In this document: positions 16,598 through 25,746 of the stretch, in pieces
Layout of the letters: each line of letters begins with the position of its first letter
How positions within the stretch are numbered: position 1 is the first letter of the stretch
Source of the DNA: Mycolicibacterium sarraceniae
Lineage (GTDB): Bacteria > Actinomycetota > Actinomycetes > Mycobacteriales > Mycobacteriaceae
Assembly: GCF_010731875.1 (NCBI RefSeq)
Contig: NZ_AP022595.1
Coordinates: 3,720,001-3,784,000 of the forward strand
DNA: 64,000 nt
Direction: 5' to 3'
Translations under genes and position numbers: made by a program
The notes under the pieces: generated by a model
Databases searched by the model: none
Told to the model about the DNA's origin: nothing
The model's input: the letters and a program-made list of their open reading frames with translations, nothing else

Positions 16598-18155
16598 GCA
16601 GATGGCCGTTCAGAGCAATACTCAGCAGTTGACCCCAGGAGCTATCGCCAGGGAACTTTTCTGCATAGACCCAGACCGTGACGAACGCGCTCCGCAACTC
16701 TGTGCGGAGACACTGCTTACCTTGGCCGCTAACGACTACGGCCCATGTTCGGCTGACTCATTGAAAAGTCCTAAGAAACAACGCTTCGCGATACGCAGCC
16801 TCGCTGTGAAGACCAATTTCCTGGCGGGGCGATTCGAAGGACATGCTGGCGGCGATCAGATGACTCCAGCTGAATACGGGGCGCTCTTGGCTTCGGCGCA
16901 GGAGATCAGAGGATCTTCGCATCTCAAACTGGCTCAGCAGATGTTGGAAGGCTTAGTTGATCCCGACACTCAGCACGGTCAAACCGGCGCATGGCTGCTC
17001 CGGCCGTTCCATGAGTCGCTGTTGTGGTACGACGCTCGGACAGAAAGCTCGAACCGACCTGGATACACGGTCCGGAAGGTGAACATTCGAGGAACCGGGA
17101 TCACCCTCGCCAGATTGCTCGTCGATCCTCCGGACAAGGAATCAGCCGAGCTAGGGAGAGCCGCGGTTGCAGCGATCAAGGAGGCGTTGACCGCTGCTAG
17201 CCCCTTAGCGGAGATCAGTGCAAAGCTCGAAGGTGCTCTTCCGCGCGGACAGTCCTACACCACCGCGCCGGCGCTGCAGGACGACGAACGAGAAGCGTGG
17301 GAGCGCGGGGCAGACGATCGACTGAAGGATTTCGCGCGAACGCTCTGCCGGCATGCGGCAGGAGTCATGCTGCAGCATGGCGCCAGTCCGCCTGCTCGAT
17401 TGTGGCAGCTGAGAACAATCTTGGCCCTTGATCTAGCGGTGCACATTCTCAGAACCTCCTGGGAGGTAACCGAGACTCCGGAATCAGATCGCTATCTGCT
17501 GCTCAGTTTCGGCAATTCCCCAAGAGCAGCAGACGCAGTTCGGCAGAGGTCCGAAGAGTCCTACCGCCGGGCCAGGATCCGTCTCGGAGAGGCGACTGTG
17601 CAGACGCTCGCACGGCGGATGCACGAATTGGCAGAGCCGTCGACCGTGTGGTCCGGTCACTTCGAGAAGCGCAGCGTGCTTGGCAATGTGGCCGACGAAA
17701 ATAGTGCTGCCAATCAGCTTGCGCGCCTGCCGATTGATGCGACCCGAGAAGACTTCTTGCGGATCGCCCGCGCCGCCGTGGAAGTTGCTTCATACGGCCG
17801 AGCTTCCGAGGACGGCTTCCGCGTGCTCTTGGAATCCGTTGGAGCGCTGGTCGGGACAGGCCAGTACCGCTTCCTAACCGCGAGCCCCGACCTCCTCGCA
17901 GCGATGGTTGGAGCGCTTTCGGCTGAGATGCCGCTTTCCAGTCGCGAATTCTTCGCTGCAATCAGACGTGAATGGGGCTTCGTGACCAATCAGGAGTCAG
18001 CGGCGGGTACCTCGCTTACTGCGCAACTCGATGGAGCTGGACTCGAGCACAACGCCCGCAGGGCAGAGATGCTGATGAGCGATGCAGGACTAGCGGTAGG
18101 TCTGTCCGACCGCACGACGATGGTCGGCGAACTGGCAGCGGGGGTTGTGTCGTGA
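16590..18155 (+). CDS. Unrecognised protein, third gene of the methyltransferase operon
   Basis: A 521-aa protein starting at GTG 16590 (overlapping the upstream stop) or ATG 16602. I do not recognise a domain. It is mostly helical by composition. It has an N-terminal region with SPKKQRFAIRSLAVKTNFLAG, a central part (RPFHESLLWYDARTESSNRPGYTVRKVN) and a C-terminal region rich in Ala and Leu (DLLAAMVGALSAEMPLSSREFF). There are no membrane segments or signal peptide. Its place between a DptF-like ATPase and a large protein with a DptH-like N-terminus would correspond to DptG, but I see no sequence proof. The end overlaps the next start (GTGA). Confidence 0.5.
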   Translation: MSEQMAVQSNTQQLTPGAIARELFCIDPDRDERAPQLCAETLLTLAANDYGPCSADSLKSPKKQRFAIRSLAVKTNFLAGRFEGHAGGDQMTPAEYGALLASAQEIRGSSHLKLAQQMLEGLVDPDTQHGQTGAWLLRPFHESLLWYDARTESSNRPGYTVRKVNIRGTGITLARLLVDPPDKESAELGRAAVAAIKEALTAASPLAEISAKLEGALPRGQSYTTAPALQDDEREAWERGADDRLKDFARTLCRHAAGVMLQHGASPPARLWQLRTILALDLAVHILRTSWEVTETPESDRYLLLSFGNSPRAADAVRQRSEESYRRARIRLGEATVQTLARRMHELAEPSTVWSGHFEKRSVLGNVADENSAANQLARLPIDATREDFLRIARAAVEVASYGRASEDGFRVLLESVGALVGTGQYRFLTASPDLLAAMVGALSAEMPLSSREFFAAIRREWGFVTNQESAAGTSLTAQLDGAGLEHNARRAEMLMSDAGLAVGLSDRTTMVGELAAGVVS

Positions 18156-20326
18156 GTTTGAGACTGGGCGCCGCGCTTGCCGAGTACCTCAGGTTGAACC
18201 TGCAGAAGGGGGAGCGCAACTTCGTCCTGGTCGAGGGAGTCTCATCGCGTGTAGCTTCGGGAATGGTGAGCGAGTGGGACGAAGCTCTACCTCGGCTGGC
18301 GGTTGTGGCACCGGACTCGTCGCGATTTGGTTCAAACTCTCTTACCGACGTATCCGGAACACAGCTGCGTAACGCAGTGGATTCGAACGGTGTTGTTCTC
18401 GTCCTCTGCGACGGGGAGCAGGTTCCGGACCGGCAGGGCATAAGCCTTTTCGAATCGGTTTCTCCCAGCGTCCTTTTGGAGAAGCCCCAAGGCATGATCC
18501 TGCTGTGTCAACAGAAGCCAGTCGTTGATCCAGACGGCGCGGTCCGGGCCGTCCGTGATGCGATCGTTCAAGCCGACATCGCGACCCGGCCCAGTCCTAC
18601 TGCTGTCGCCGCATTCCTCGACAAGGTCGCATCGGGGACGGAACCGCTTGACGCACTTCCACTCCTCGGCGCCTTTGTTGACAGGGTAGCTGCCGGTGAG
18701 CGCGCAGAAGTTGGCCGCATTCTTGACAATCTTCGGTTGGCGGCCAAGAGGACGAGCGAGGATCTACTTCGGCCTAGTGCCTTTCCAGACTTTCGAAAGC
18801 GGGCTGAGCGAGTTCTCGGAAGTCGGCCTTCGCTGAAAGGCAATGGCTCTGCGATTCAATCTGCGACTGACTCGATCATGCGAAGTCTTCAGTCGGGAAG
18901 CTCGGATCTGCTCCGCGAGTTGAGTTTTAGCGAGGCTCGGGAAATTTTTGAGAAGCGCAGCGAGTCGCTGGCGGCGACGGTGGTGCGGGAGCTGGCGAGC
19001 TATCGAGACGGCCTGGATCCGGACAACTACGCCACGGGACTGCCCTGGGAATCCTATGAAAATTGCGCACACAGCTTGGGTCGCGGCGCCGAGCAGCGGG
19101 CTGCAGCGCAAGAACTTTGCGATCTGGATGACGGTCAGCGCAAACAGCTCTTCCACAAGCCCACGCGCACGAAGCTTGAAAGGCTGCTTCGGGACAAATC
19201 AGTCAACGGAAGCAAGCCATCCTGCCCGGAGGCCGCTATCGTCCGTGCCACCCAGCAGCTAGGCGGCGCGATCGCGCGCGTTCAGTTGCTGTCGCCTTCC
19301 GCCCCTGCGCTCAATACCGCGGCGGCAACAAACCAATCTGGTGCTGGGCGAATCCTCACCATCGCTTGCACACGTTTGAGGCTCGGAGGTCTGATGCGCC
19401 TCTGGGACCGCCACGGGGTCGAAGTTGACGGGCTTCTGCTGCGCCCAGCTGACGATGAAGAGGATCTTGGCGACGTACTGGCGGCCTTCGGTGATGCCGG
19501 CCTATCTGAAGGCACGTCACTGCCGCCGCTGCAGGTTCGAATCCACGACTCCGAGGGCAGTACCGTACAGGTCGATTGGCGGCCGGACCTAGACGACTTG
19601 GGCCTTCTGCGCGCGGCTCTTCTTTTCGCCAGCGATGCGCCAGCACTGACGCTTTCGATGCCGAAGGACCCGAGTCTCAAAGAGTTCTGCGGGTCAGAAC
19701 AACCTGAACTCGTGCAGCCCGTCCCGCCACCTCTGCTGCCCTTGGCGCACGCATTACACACCACTTCGAGAAACGCGCTAGAACGGGGACTTTCGCCGGA
19801 GTTGCTGCGCACCTGGGCGGATGCGTGGACTGCTGAGGTTGACAAGCAACACGACAGCGAATCCGACAGCACGATTGCACAGGCCTTGACGCTTGCCGGC
19901 GGGGTGCTTCGAGAGGGTGTGTGCGCGGCACTCACAGGCTTCGCGCCGATGAAAGCCGAATGGCTCGCTCAACAACTCGAAGCGCTCTGGGCGCTCCTCG
20001 TCGATCCCGCAGGGCGACCTGGAAAGTCGGAAATCCCCGATGCTGCGCAAGCTTCGACAGGTATCGCACGTGCTACTGCGGCTCACCATCCTGCGCACCT
20101 TCGGCTCCGAACTGAAGACATCGCTTTGTTGCCCTCAAGTGAGGGAAGATTCTGGAGCCTCTACGGCGGCAGTTCGACAAGGGACGAGAGCGGCTTCGCA
20201 GATGAAGCTCTGAGCTCTGTTATTACCCAGTTGCTCACTTTGCAGCCAGAAACCGCGGGACACCTGCGCTGTATGAGTTGGGGCCCCGGAGCCGCAGACC
20301 TAATCATCGCTGAAGCTACGCGCTGA
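18152..20326 (+). pseudogene. Large fourth protein of the operon, truncated by IS (DptH-like N-terminal part)
   Basis: From GTG 18152 (GTGA overlap) a 724-aa product is encoded. The N-terminus (LAEYLRLNLQKGERNFVLVEG, then TQLRNAVDSNGVVLVLCDGEQ and ISLFESVSP) reads like the non-enzymatic N-terminal domains of DptH-type proteins, which in that family are followed by a HerA/FtsK ATPase. No P-loop is present here. The stop codon TGA at 20324-20326 is the first three bases of the IS3 element, so the coding sequence was cut at this point. The missing C-terminus is not elsewhere in the window. I infer that the original was considerably longer. The alternative is that it was nearly complete and lost only a few residues. 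Confidence 0.55.
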
Positions 20327-21665
20327 AACGCCCTGGTTCTGCCGGAGGCTCGGGCTATTGGATTTCGACCAGGTGTTGGTCGCTCCGTTGGGCATCGTAG
20401 AACGTGGCTTCGAACTCAGCGGGCGGGACGTCGTTGAGGTAGCCGTGTAAGCGGTTGGTGTTGTGCCAGAAGACCCAACTGAGGGTGGCCAGCTCGACGT
20501 CCTCGACGGTCTTCCACGGCCCGCTGCGGGCGGGACCGTAGATCAGCTCGGCCTTGTAGTAGCCGTTCACCGTCTCCGCCAAGGCGTTATCGAAGCTGTC
20601 CCCGATCGAACCTATAGAGGGGACCGCGCCGATCTCGGCGAGCCGTTCGCCGTAGCGAATGGAGGTGAACTGCGACCCAGCATCGGAGTGACATCTCAAG
20701 CCCGCCAACAGGTTTCCGCGCGACCAGCGCGCCATCTCCAACGCGTCGAGGACCATCGAGGTCCGCATATGGCCGGCCACCCGCCAGCCCACGATCATCC
20801 GGGAGTACGCATCGACGATGAAACACGCGTACGCGACGCCGGCCCAAGTCGGCACGAATGTCAGATCCGTCACCCAAAGCTGGTTCGGCGCGGTCGCGGT
20901 GAACTTGCGCTTCACCAGATCGGGGTGCCGCGCAGCGCTGGCATCTGGCTTCGTGGTCTTGACCCGTTTACCGCGCCGTGCCCCGCAGATACCGGCAGCC
21001 CGCATCAACCGGCCCACCTGATCGCGGCCCACGTCGTGGCCATTTCGGCGGGCGGTCTTCCACAGTTTGCGGGCCCCGTAGACGCGGTAGTTGTCCTCCC
21101 AGAGGGCCACCAGGGCGGCCCCAGTTCGGCGTCACGTTGCGCGCGCGCCGACGGACCGCGGGACTTGGCGTCGTAGTAAGTGCTCGGGGCCATCACCACG
21201 CCTGCCGATCGCAGGACGGTGATGATGGGCTCGACCCCGAACTCGCGCTGGGCGTCGATGAAATCGACTATTTCTTGTGTTGGCGGTCGAGCTCCGCCCC
21301 GAAAAAACTGGCCGCACGTTTCAGTATTTCGTTGGCACGCTTGAGTTCTCGGATCTCCTGCTCGAGCTCTTTGATCCGTGACGACTCCGCGCTGGACACT
21401 CCCGGAGCGCATCCTCGTCAATATCGGCTTGACGCACCCAGGACCGCACCGACTCCACCCCGTAGCCGAGTTGGCGGGCCACCCGCGACACGGTTCCCTG
21501 CTCGGTCCCCAACTCGGCACGCAGAGCCCGGACCATCCGCACCGCAGCGGCCTTCTCCTCCGGGCTGTAACGACGCGCCGTGGGCTTCCCGGCAGACTGT
21601 TCCTTCGGCATACCTGCATCCTCGTTTCCAAGGTCAGGAGCCTCCGGGATTTCCAGGGCGTTTCA
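20324..21665 (-). mobile_element. IS3-family insertion sequence (1342 bp) without target duplication
   Basis: The ends are inverted repeats: TGAAACGCCCTGG at 20324, and the inverse of CCAGGGCGTTTCA ending at 21665; GGAGGCT further in also matches. It encodes orfA and orfB on the minus strand. The bases outside (left ..GCGC, right TCGG..) do not form a direct repeat. The left flank is inside the defence-operon gene and the right flank is inside an integrase gene, so the element marks a deletion or recombination junction rather than a simple insertion. Confidence 0.9.
20355..21611 (-). pseudogene. IS3-family transposase OrfA/OrfB, frame-broken
   Basis: OrfA begins at ATG 21611 (MPKEQSAGKPTARRYSPEEK, HTH_Tnp_1 fold) and should end at TAG 21268, but its frame breaks near 21405 (one C missing before the RIKELEQ-type zipper). 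OrfB is read by -1 frameshifting near the T run around 21302 (VDFIDAQREFGVEPIITVLR, then SRGPSARAQRDAELG). It breaks near 21118 (one G missing) and continues as the 251-aa catalytic part with WVTDLTFVP, CHSDAGSQFTS and DSFDNALAETVNGYYK (DDE), ending at 20355. It resembles the IS6110 subgroup in organisation. Both lesions are single-base contractions of G/C runs. Confidence 0.8.
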
Positions 21666-22155
21666 TCGGAGTAGATCGCGCGTGCTGTGGCGAGATTTCG
21701 GCATGCTCTCGATGGCGTCCTTGCCGACGGCTACACGGCTGCGCCGGATGGACAGGGTGTCACCGTCGAGGGCCGACTGGCGGATGGTGAGGACTTCTGA
21801 CCGGCGCAGGCCGTAGCAGCTGAGCAGCCAGCAGGCGAACAGGCGGTGGTTGCGTACCGATGCCCGGAACTGCTCGACTTCGGCGAGAGTCCAGGATTTG
21901 GCGGTCGCGGGTGCGTCCTCGGGGATCGGGTCACAAGGGCGTTCCACCAGCGCGATGACGCCGCGTGCCGGTGGTTGGTCGGGTTTGGTGTTGAGCGTGT
22001 AGACGGCGCGCTTTACCCGGATCACGCGGTCGGCTCGTAAGCAGTCCAGATAGGCAGGTGTGCGCATCGTGGTCTGGGAATGCTGCGGCGATGTCGGCTG
22101 CCGCGATGCCCTGCGGGTGGGCGCCGATGAGCGCGGTCATGCGGGCCCCGCACAT
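21666..22155 (-). pseudogene. Tyrosine recombinase (integrase) fragment, C-terminus lost at the IS
   Basis: On the minus strand, WTLAEVEQFRASVRNHRLFA followed by LLSCYGLRRSEVLTIR contains the box I region of tyrosine recombinases with its catalytic Arg (GLRRSE). It continues to VAVGKDAIESMPKSRHSTRD, where the IS begins at 21665. The downstream HxxR and catalytic Tyr are absent. Upstream, a winged-helix-like segment (MTALIGAHPQGIAAADIAAA) joins through a frame break near 22065 to AYLDCLRADRVIRVKRAVYT. This is the probable integrase of the island and cannot be active. Confidence 0.7.
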
Positions 22156-22241
22156 CGGTTGTCTCCTTCGACGTCATCGTCGCGCGCTGCCTTGGTGGCC
22201 AGAACCTGGGTATTGTTTACCATCCCTAGCTGTGGGCCCCG

Positions 22242-22268
22242 GGTTTCACGATGCGTCAAACAGGGAAC
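22242..22268 (+). promoter_or_regulatory. Candidate SigF/B-type promoter of the sigma factor gene
   Basis: GGTTTC and GGGAAC separated by 15 bp resemble the mycobacterial SigF/SigB-group consensus GGTTT-N15-17-GGGTA. It lies about 70 bp upstream of ATG 22337. This would fit autoregulation, which is known for sigF in mycobacteria. One base departs from the consensus -10. Confidence 0.45.
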
Positions 22269-22336
22269 AGACGCCGAGGTTCAGTAGCGAGCCCAACAAC
22301 TTGATGAAGTCACCCGGCAACGGAACGAGAACTTTC

Positions 22337-23257
22337 ATGAGCCAGCCCGTCGCCGAGCGCGAATCCGAATACGCAGACGTCCTCGACCTGTTTCGCCACC
22401 TGGCGACATTGGACGCCGATACAGTGGCTTTTCAGCGGCAACGGGACGCGATCGTTGCGCGTTGCCTGCCCTTGGCCGACCACATCGCCCGCCGATTTGC
22501 CAATCGCGGTGAGCCGCTCGAGGACCTCGTCCAGGTGGCCCGCGTCGGGCTGATGCAGGCAGTGAAGCGTTTCGATGTCGAAACCGGCTCCGACTTCCTG
22601 TCGTTCGCCGTCCCCACGATGATGGGCGAGGTTCGCAGGTACTTCCGTGACCACAGCTGGTCGTTGAAAGTCCCGCGTCGACTCAAGGATCTGACCGTTC
22701 AGCTCAACCGGGGCAGGTCAGAACTGTCCCAGACACTCGGGCGCGCACCGACGGCCACCGAGCTCGCCAACCACCTCGGGATGGATCGCCAAGAGATCGT
22801 CGACGGCCTTGTCGCGGCGAGCGCCTACGGCACGCAGTCCACGGATGTTCCCGTTCGGGCCGATGACGGGCAGCGGCCGCTGTCGGAGCGACTGGGCAGC
22901 GTTGATCCCAACATGGAGAATGTTCTGAACGTGGAGACGGTGCGGCCGCTGCTGGCGGCATTGCCGGAGCGCGAGCGAACGGTCTTGGTGTTGCGGTTCT
23001 TTGAGAACATGACGCAGTCTCAGATCGCCGAGCAGATCGGCGTTTCGCAGATGCATGTCTCGCGCATCCTGTCCAAGGCGATCGCCGGCATCCGCAAGCG
23101 GATGGAAGACGCGGAGGCGGCATCGCCCACGCTGCCGATCTCGCCTCGCCGCGCACAGATGGCGTCTCGAGACATTCCAGGCCCGGGTGCAGGCACGGTC
23201 GAAAAGGCCAAGGCAACCCGGCATTCCAAGTCAAGGAGGACCGGCGCCGTCGCGTGA
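22337..23257 (+). CDS. SigB/SigF/SigG-group RNA polymerase sigma factor
   Basis: A 306-aa alternative sigma factor of the SigF type. It has region 2 (ARCLPLADHIARRFANRGEP, EDLVQVARVGLMQAVKRFD, SDFLSFAVPTMMGEVRRYFRD), region 3 (LKVPRRLKDLTVQLNRG, GRAPTATELANHLGMDRQ) and region 4 (LPERERTVLVLRFFENMTQSQIAEQIGVSQMHVSRILSKA). The C-terminal ~40 residues after the HTH are an unusual basic tail. I chose ATG 22337, where similarity begins, over upstream in-frame starts. No anti-sigma (RsbW/UsfX) gene is adjacent, unlike canonical sigF, so it is probably an orphan paralogue. It lies at the island edge. Confidence 0.88.
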   Translation: MSQPVAERESEYADVLDLFRHLATLDADTVAFQRQRDAIVARCLPLADHIARRFANRGEPLEDLVQVARVGLMQAVKRFDVETGSDFLSFAVPTMMGEVRRYFRDHSWSLKVPRRLKDLTVQLNRGRSELSQTLGRAPTATELANHLGMDRQEIVDGLVAASAYGTQSTDVPVRADDGQRPLSERLGSVDPNMENVLNVETVRPLLAALPERERTVLVLRFFENMTQSQIAEQIGVSQMHVSRILSKAIAGIRKRMEDAEAASPTLPISPRRAQMASRDIPGPGAGTVEKAKATRHSKSRRTGAVA

Positions 23258-23270
23258 TAACCCGTCATCG

Positions 23271-23699
23271 GCAAGCTTGTATCCCGGCGATGACCTCTTG
23301 GCCTGGTATCGCAACAGCGTGTATCTGACCGCGACCGTGCTGAACAGTCTTGACCCCGATACGTCGGCCTGGACGTGCGGACGACGAAAGACCGCGGGAT
23401 TCATCAGGCACCGCGTCGCGCAGGAAAGTGCTGTGCACTGCTGGGATGCCACCGATGCCATTGGAGCCAATGAACCCATCGAACAGACGCTCGCTGTCGA
23501 GGGAGTCGACGAGTTTGTCGACGAGGTGCTGCCTGGTCCGTCACGCCTCATTCCGGCGTGCGGGCAGGTCGACGTGACAGTGCGAGCGCCGATATCCGAT
23601 CCACTGCTGTCCCTGTGGTGCCGCCGCTCACCCGACCGAGTTCATGTCGAGGGCAATATTCTTGCGCCGCAATGCTTTCTGCGACGCGTTGAATTCTGA
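23271..23699 (+). pseudogene. Mycothiol-dependent maleylpyruvate isomerase-family protein, N-terminally truncated
   Basis: In frame from about 23271 the sequence reads LYPGDDLLAWYRNSVYLTAT, DTSAWTCG, AGFIRHRVAQESAVHCWDAT and VDEFVDEVLPGPS, a pattern typical of the MDMPI/DinB-fold family (HxxVHRWD-like metal site). The N-terminal half with its other metal histidine is missing and there is no convincing start codon (TTG 23277 at best). It follows the sigma factor stop by 14 bp. Best read as a remnant. Confidence 0.6.
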
Positions 23700-23905
23700 G
23701 GTAGTTGCTTGGGGTTCGTAGGGTCGGCACCACCTTGAGCCGGCACGTTCGCCGATGTGACTGCGGTACGCAGCTGGCTCGCCGAGGCGACTGAGGCCAG
23801 CTCGGCGTAGTGCGCGTCAGATCCGTCGGCTGCGATGTCTACCACTGCAATGTCAGTCCCGCCAAGCCAATTCGACTCGGCGAGCGGTTCTGTGGCGTGC
23901 CGCAT
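23642..23905 (-). CDS. Unknown small protein (87 aa)
   Basis: ATG 23905 with AGGACG about 12 bp upstream opens an 87-aa frame (MRHATEPLAESNWLGGTDIA, then VVDIAADGSDAHYAELASVA). The first 65 residues have normal mycobacterial codon use; the last part overlaps the opposite-strand remnant ending at 23699. No domain recognised. It follows the 79-aa ORF after 15 bp, so the two could form a small operon, or both may be pieces of one decayed gene. Confidence 0.35.
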   Translation of the reverse strand: MRHATEPLAESNWLGGTDIAVVDIAADGSDAHYAELASVASASQLRTAVTSANVPAQGGADPTNPKQLPQNSTRRRKHCGARILPST

Positions 23906-23920
23906 CCGACGTGGCGCGTC

Positions 23921-24160
23921 CTAGTTGAGTTTCAGCTGCGAGCACGCTTGGCGCAGGGCGGCCGTGGCATCAGTGATGAGCCGTACCGCTCGCACAGTGT
24001 CGGATTCTGCGGCGTTCGCGGGCGCTGGGATTTCTGCTGGATTTGCTTCAGCACGTTGCGCCTTGGCCGACAACGCCGCGCCCTCGGCCCACTTGCCCAA
24101 CTGAATCTCCAAGTCCTGGGCCGCCACCGAGGACTGGGCGGAACGGATCTTGTCACCCAT
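23921..24160 (-). CDS. Unknown small Ala-rich protein (79 aa)
   Basis: From ATG 24160 the frame encodes MGDKIRSAQSSVAAQDLEIQ, LGKWAEGAALSAKAQRAEAN, a short Pro/Ala linker and TVRAVRLITDATAALRQACS. The composition suggests two helices. No stop occurs for 13 codons upstream of the ATG, but no better start is present. Function unknown. Confidence 0.4.
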   Translation of the reverse strand: MGDKIRSAQSSVAAQDLEIQLGKWAEGAALSAKAQRAEANPAEIPAPANAAESDTVRAVRLITDATAALRQACSQLKLN

Positions 24161-24285
24161 CGCCGACTCCAGGTCAGCGATGGCGACTCTGGCGGCACGT
24201 TACGAGCGGAGCTGTGAATTTCCTGTCGCCTCGCGCGAATGTTCCCGCACCACCGGTGCTGCGTGTGATGGCGCATAGTTCCGCT

Positions 24286-25724
24286 ATGACACTCCTCGCC
24301 GCGGTGATCGTGGTGGTCACTCTCATCGTGATGACGACCGGACGACAACCGGCGGTACTGGCACTCATCTGCGCGCTCGTGGTCGCCGGCCTCGCGGGGA
24401 TCGCCACCCCGGCCCAACTGTTCGGAGGGTTGAGCAACGGCGGTGTGATCACGATCGCGGCGATGCTCGTCATCGCCAAGGGAGTGCGGCATACCGGGGT
24501 GATCACCCGCGTCACCTACCGCTTGCTGGCCGGCGTGCAGAGCTCCGGGCAGGTTCTGCGCCGCCTCGTCCCGCCGGTCGGGATCGTCTCTGCGTTGATC
24601 AACACCACCCGATCGTGGCCATGCTGATCCCCGCCACCAAGGAATTGGAACAGCAGTCCGGCGTTCCCGCCCGAGGCGTGCTGCTGCCCATCGCCCATCC
24701 GACCACCCTCGCCGGTTCGGCCCTGATCGGCACCAGCTCTAACCTGCTGATCGCCGGGCTGGCCGCACCAGCCGGCGTGGACATCAAGATGTTCTCGTTC
24801 GTGCCGATCGCGGTGCCCGTCGCACTGATCGGGTGGCTGGTGCTAGTGATCGCGGCACCGCTGATGCTGCGGGGACGCCCCGAGCGGTCCGCGCGAAAGC
24901 TGGACTGGCGCGCTGAGATTCCGGTGGCCGCCGGTGCCAACGCGGTGGGACGCAGCGCCGCCGAGCTCGGGGTCAGCACTACCTCGGAATTCGAGTTGGT
25001 CGAGATCCAGCGCTGGGGCGACGTCATCGGCCCGGACGGCATCGTGGCGGCCGGCGATGTTCTCATCTACCGCGCCACCGAGTCCGGTGTTCGGATGCTG
25101 TGGGGCAGTATACGTTTCGGGCACGCGAACCAGGAACTCTATATAGTGTCGATCGCCGACGACGAGTCGGCGAGCATACGTGATCTCGAGGAAGAGGAGG
25201 CCGTGCAGGTGATCGCCGCGCAGTCCACGAAGCGGCTGCGCGACACGGCGGCATTGCCAGGAGAAATGTGCCTTGTCACAACGAGTTCGGTGACTGCTCT
25301 CGCTGACCATTCGCTGGTCGGGCTGTGGCAACAAGTCGCGGGCAAGGCTCCCCAGACCGCCAAGACGTGGACCGCGGTGGCGGTTCTGGCCATGTCGACC
25401 GGAAGCACGGTCTTGGTGATGCTGGTCATCGCGATCGTCACGACGGTGCTGACCAATGTCGTGACCAATGCGGCGGCCGCGGCGATCCTCACGCCGGTGG
25501 CGCTGACCGTCGCTGCTTCCACCGGTCTGGATCCTCTTCTGCTGCTCACCCTGATCGGCACGTGCATCTCGTTCACGTTCCTCAACCCATTCAGCCACCA
25601 GTCCAACCTGATGGTCATGAAGCCGGGTGGATACAGCATCGCGACATTCCTGCGATTCGGCATTCCGCTGACGGTGGTCTCGGTGGCGGCGGCATTCGGT
25701 GTTGCCTGGGCGAATTCGCTGTAG
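24286..25724 (+). pseudogene. SLC13/DASS-type permease with internal regulatory domain, one frame break
   Basis: The N-terminal part (MTLLAAVIVVVTLIVMTTGR, then LFGGLSNGGVITIAAMLVIA) and the downstream part (MLIPATKELEQQSGVPARGV, then LLPIAHPTTLAGSALIGTSS) belong to one divalent-anion:Na+ symporter-like permease. A TrkA_C-like segment (ELVEIQRWGDVIGPDGIVAA) sits in the middle and four to five membrane helices at the end (NLMVMKPGGYS). The frame breaks near 24608, where INTT should run into PIVAMLIP; one C missing from a C run explains it. Otherwise the gene is complete (about 479 aa), so it may be intact in reality. Substrate unknown (sulfate or dicarboxylate are possible). Confidence 0.75.
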
Positions 25725-25746
25725 TCACCCGGCGCAGATATCGCGC

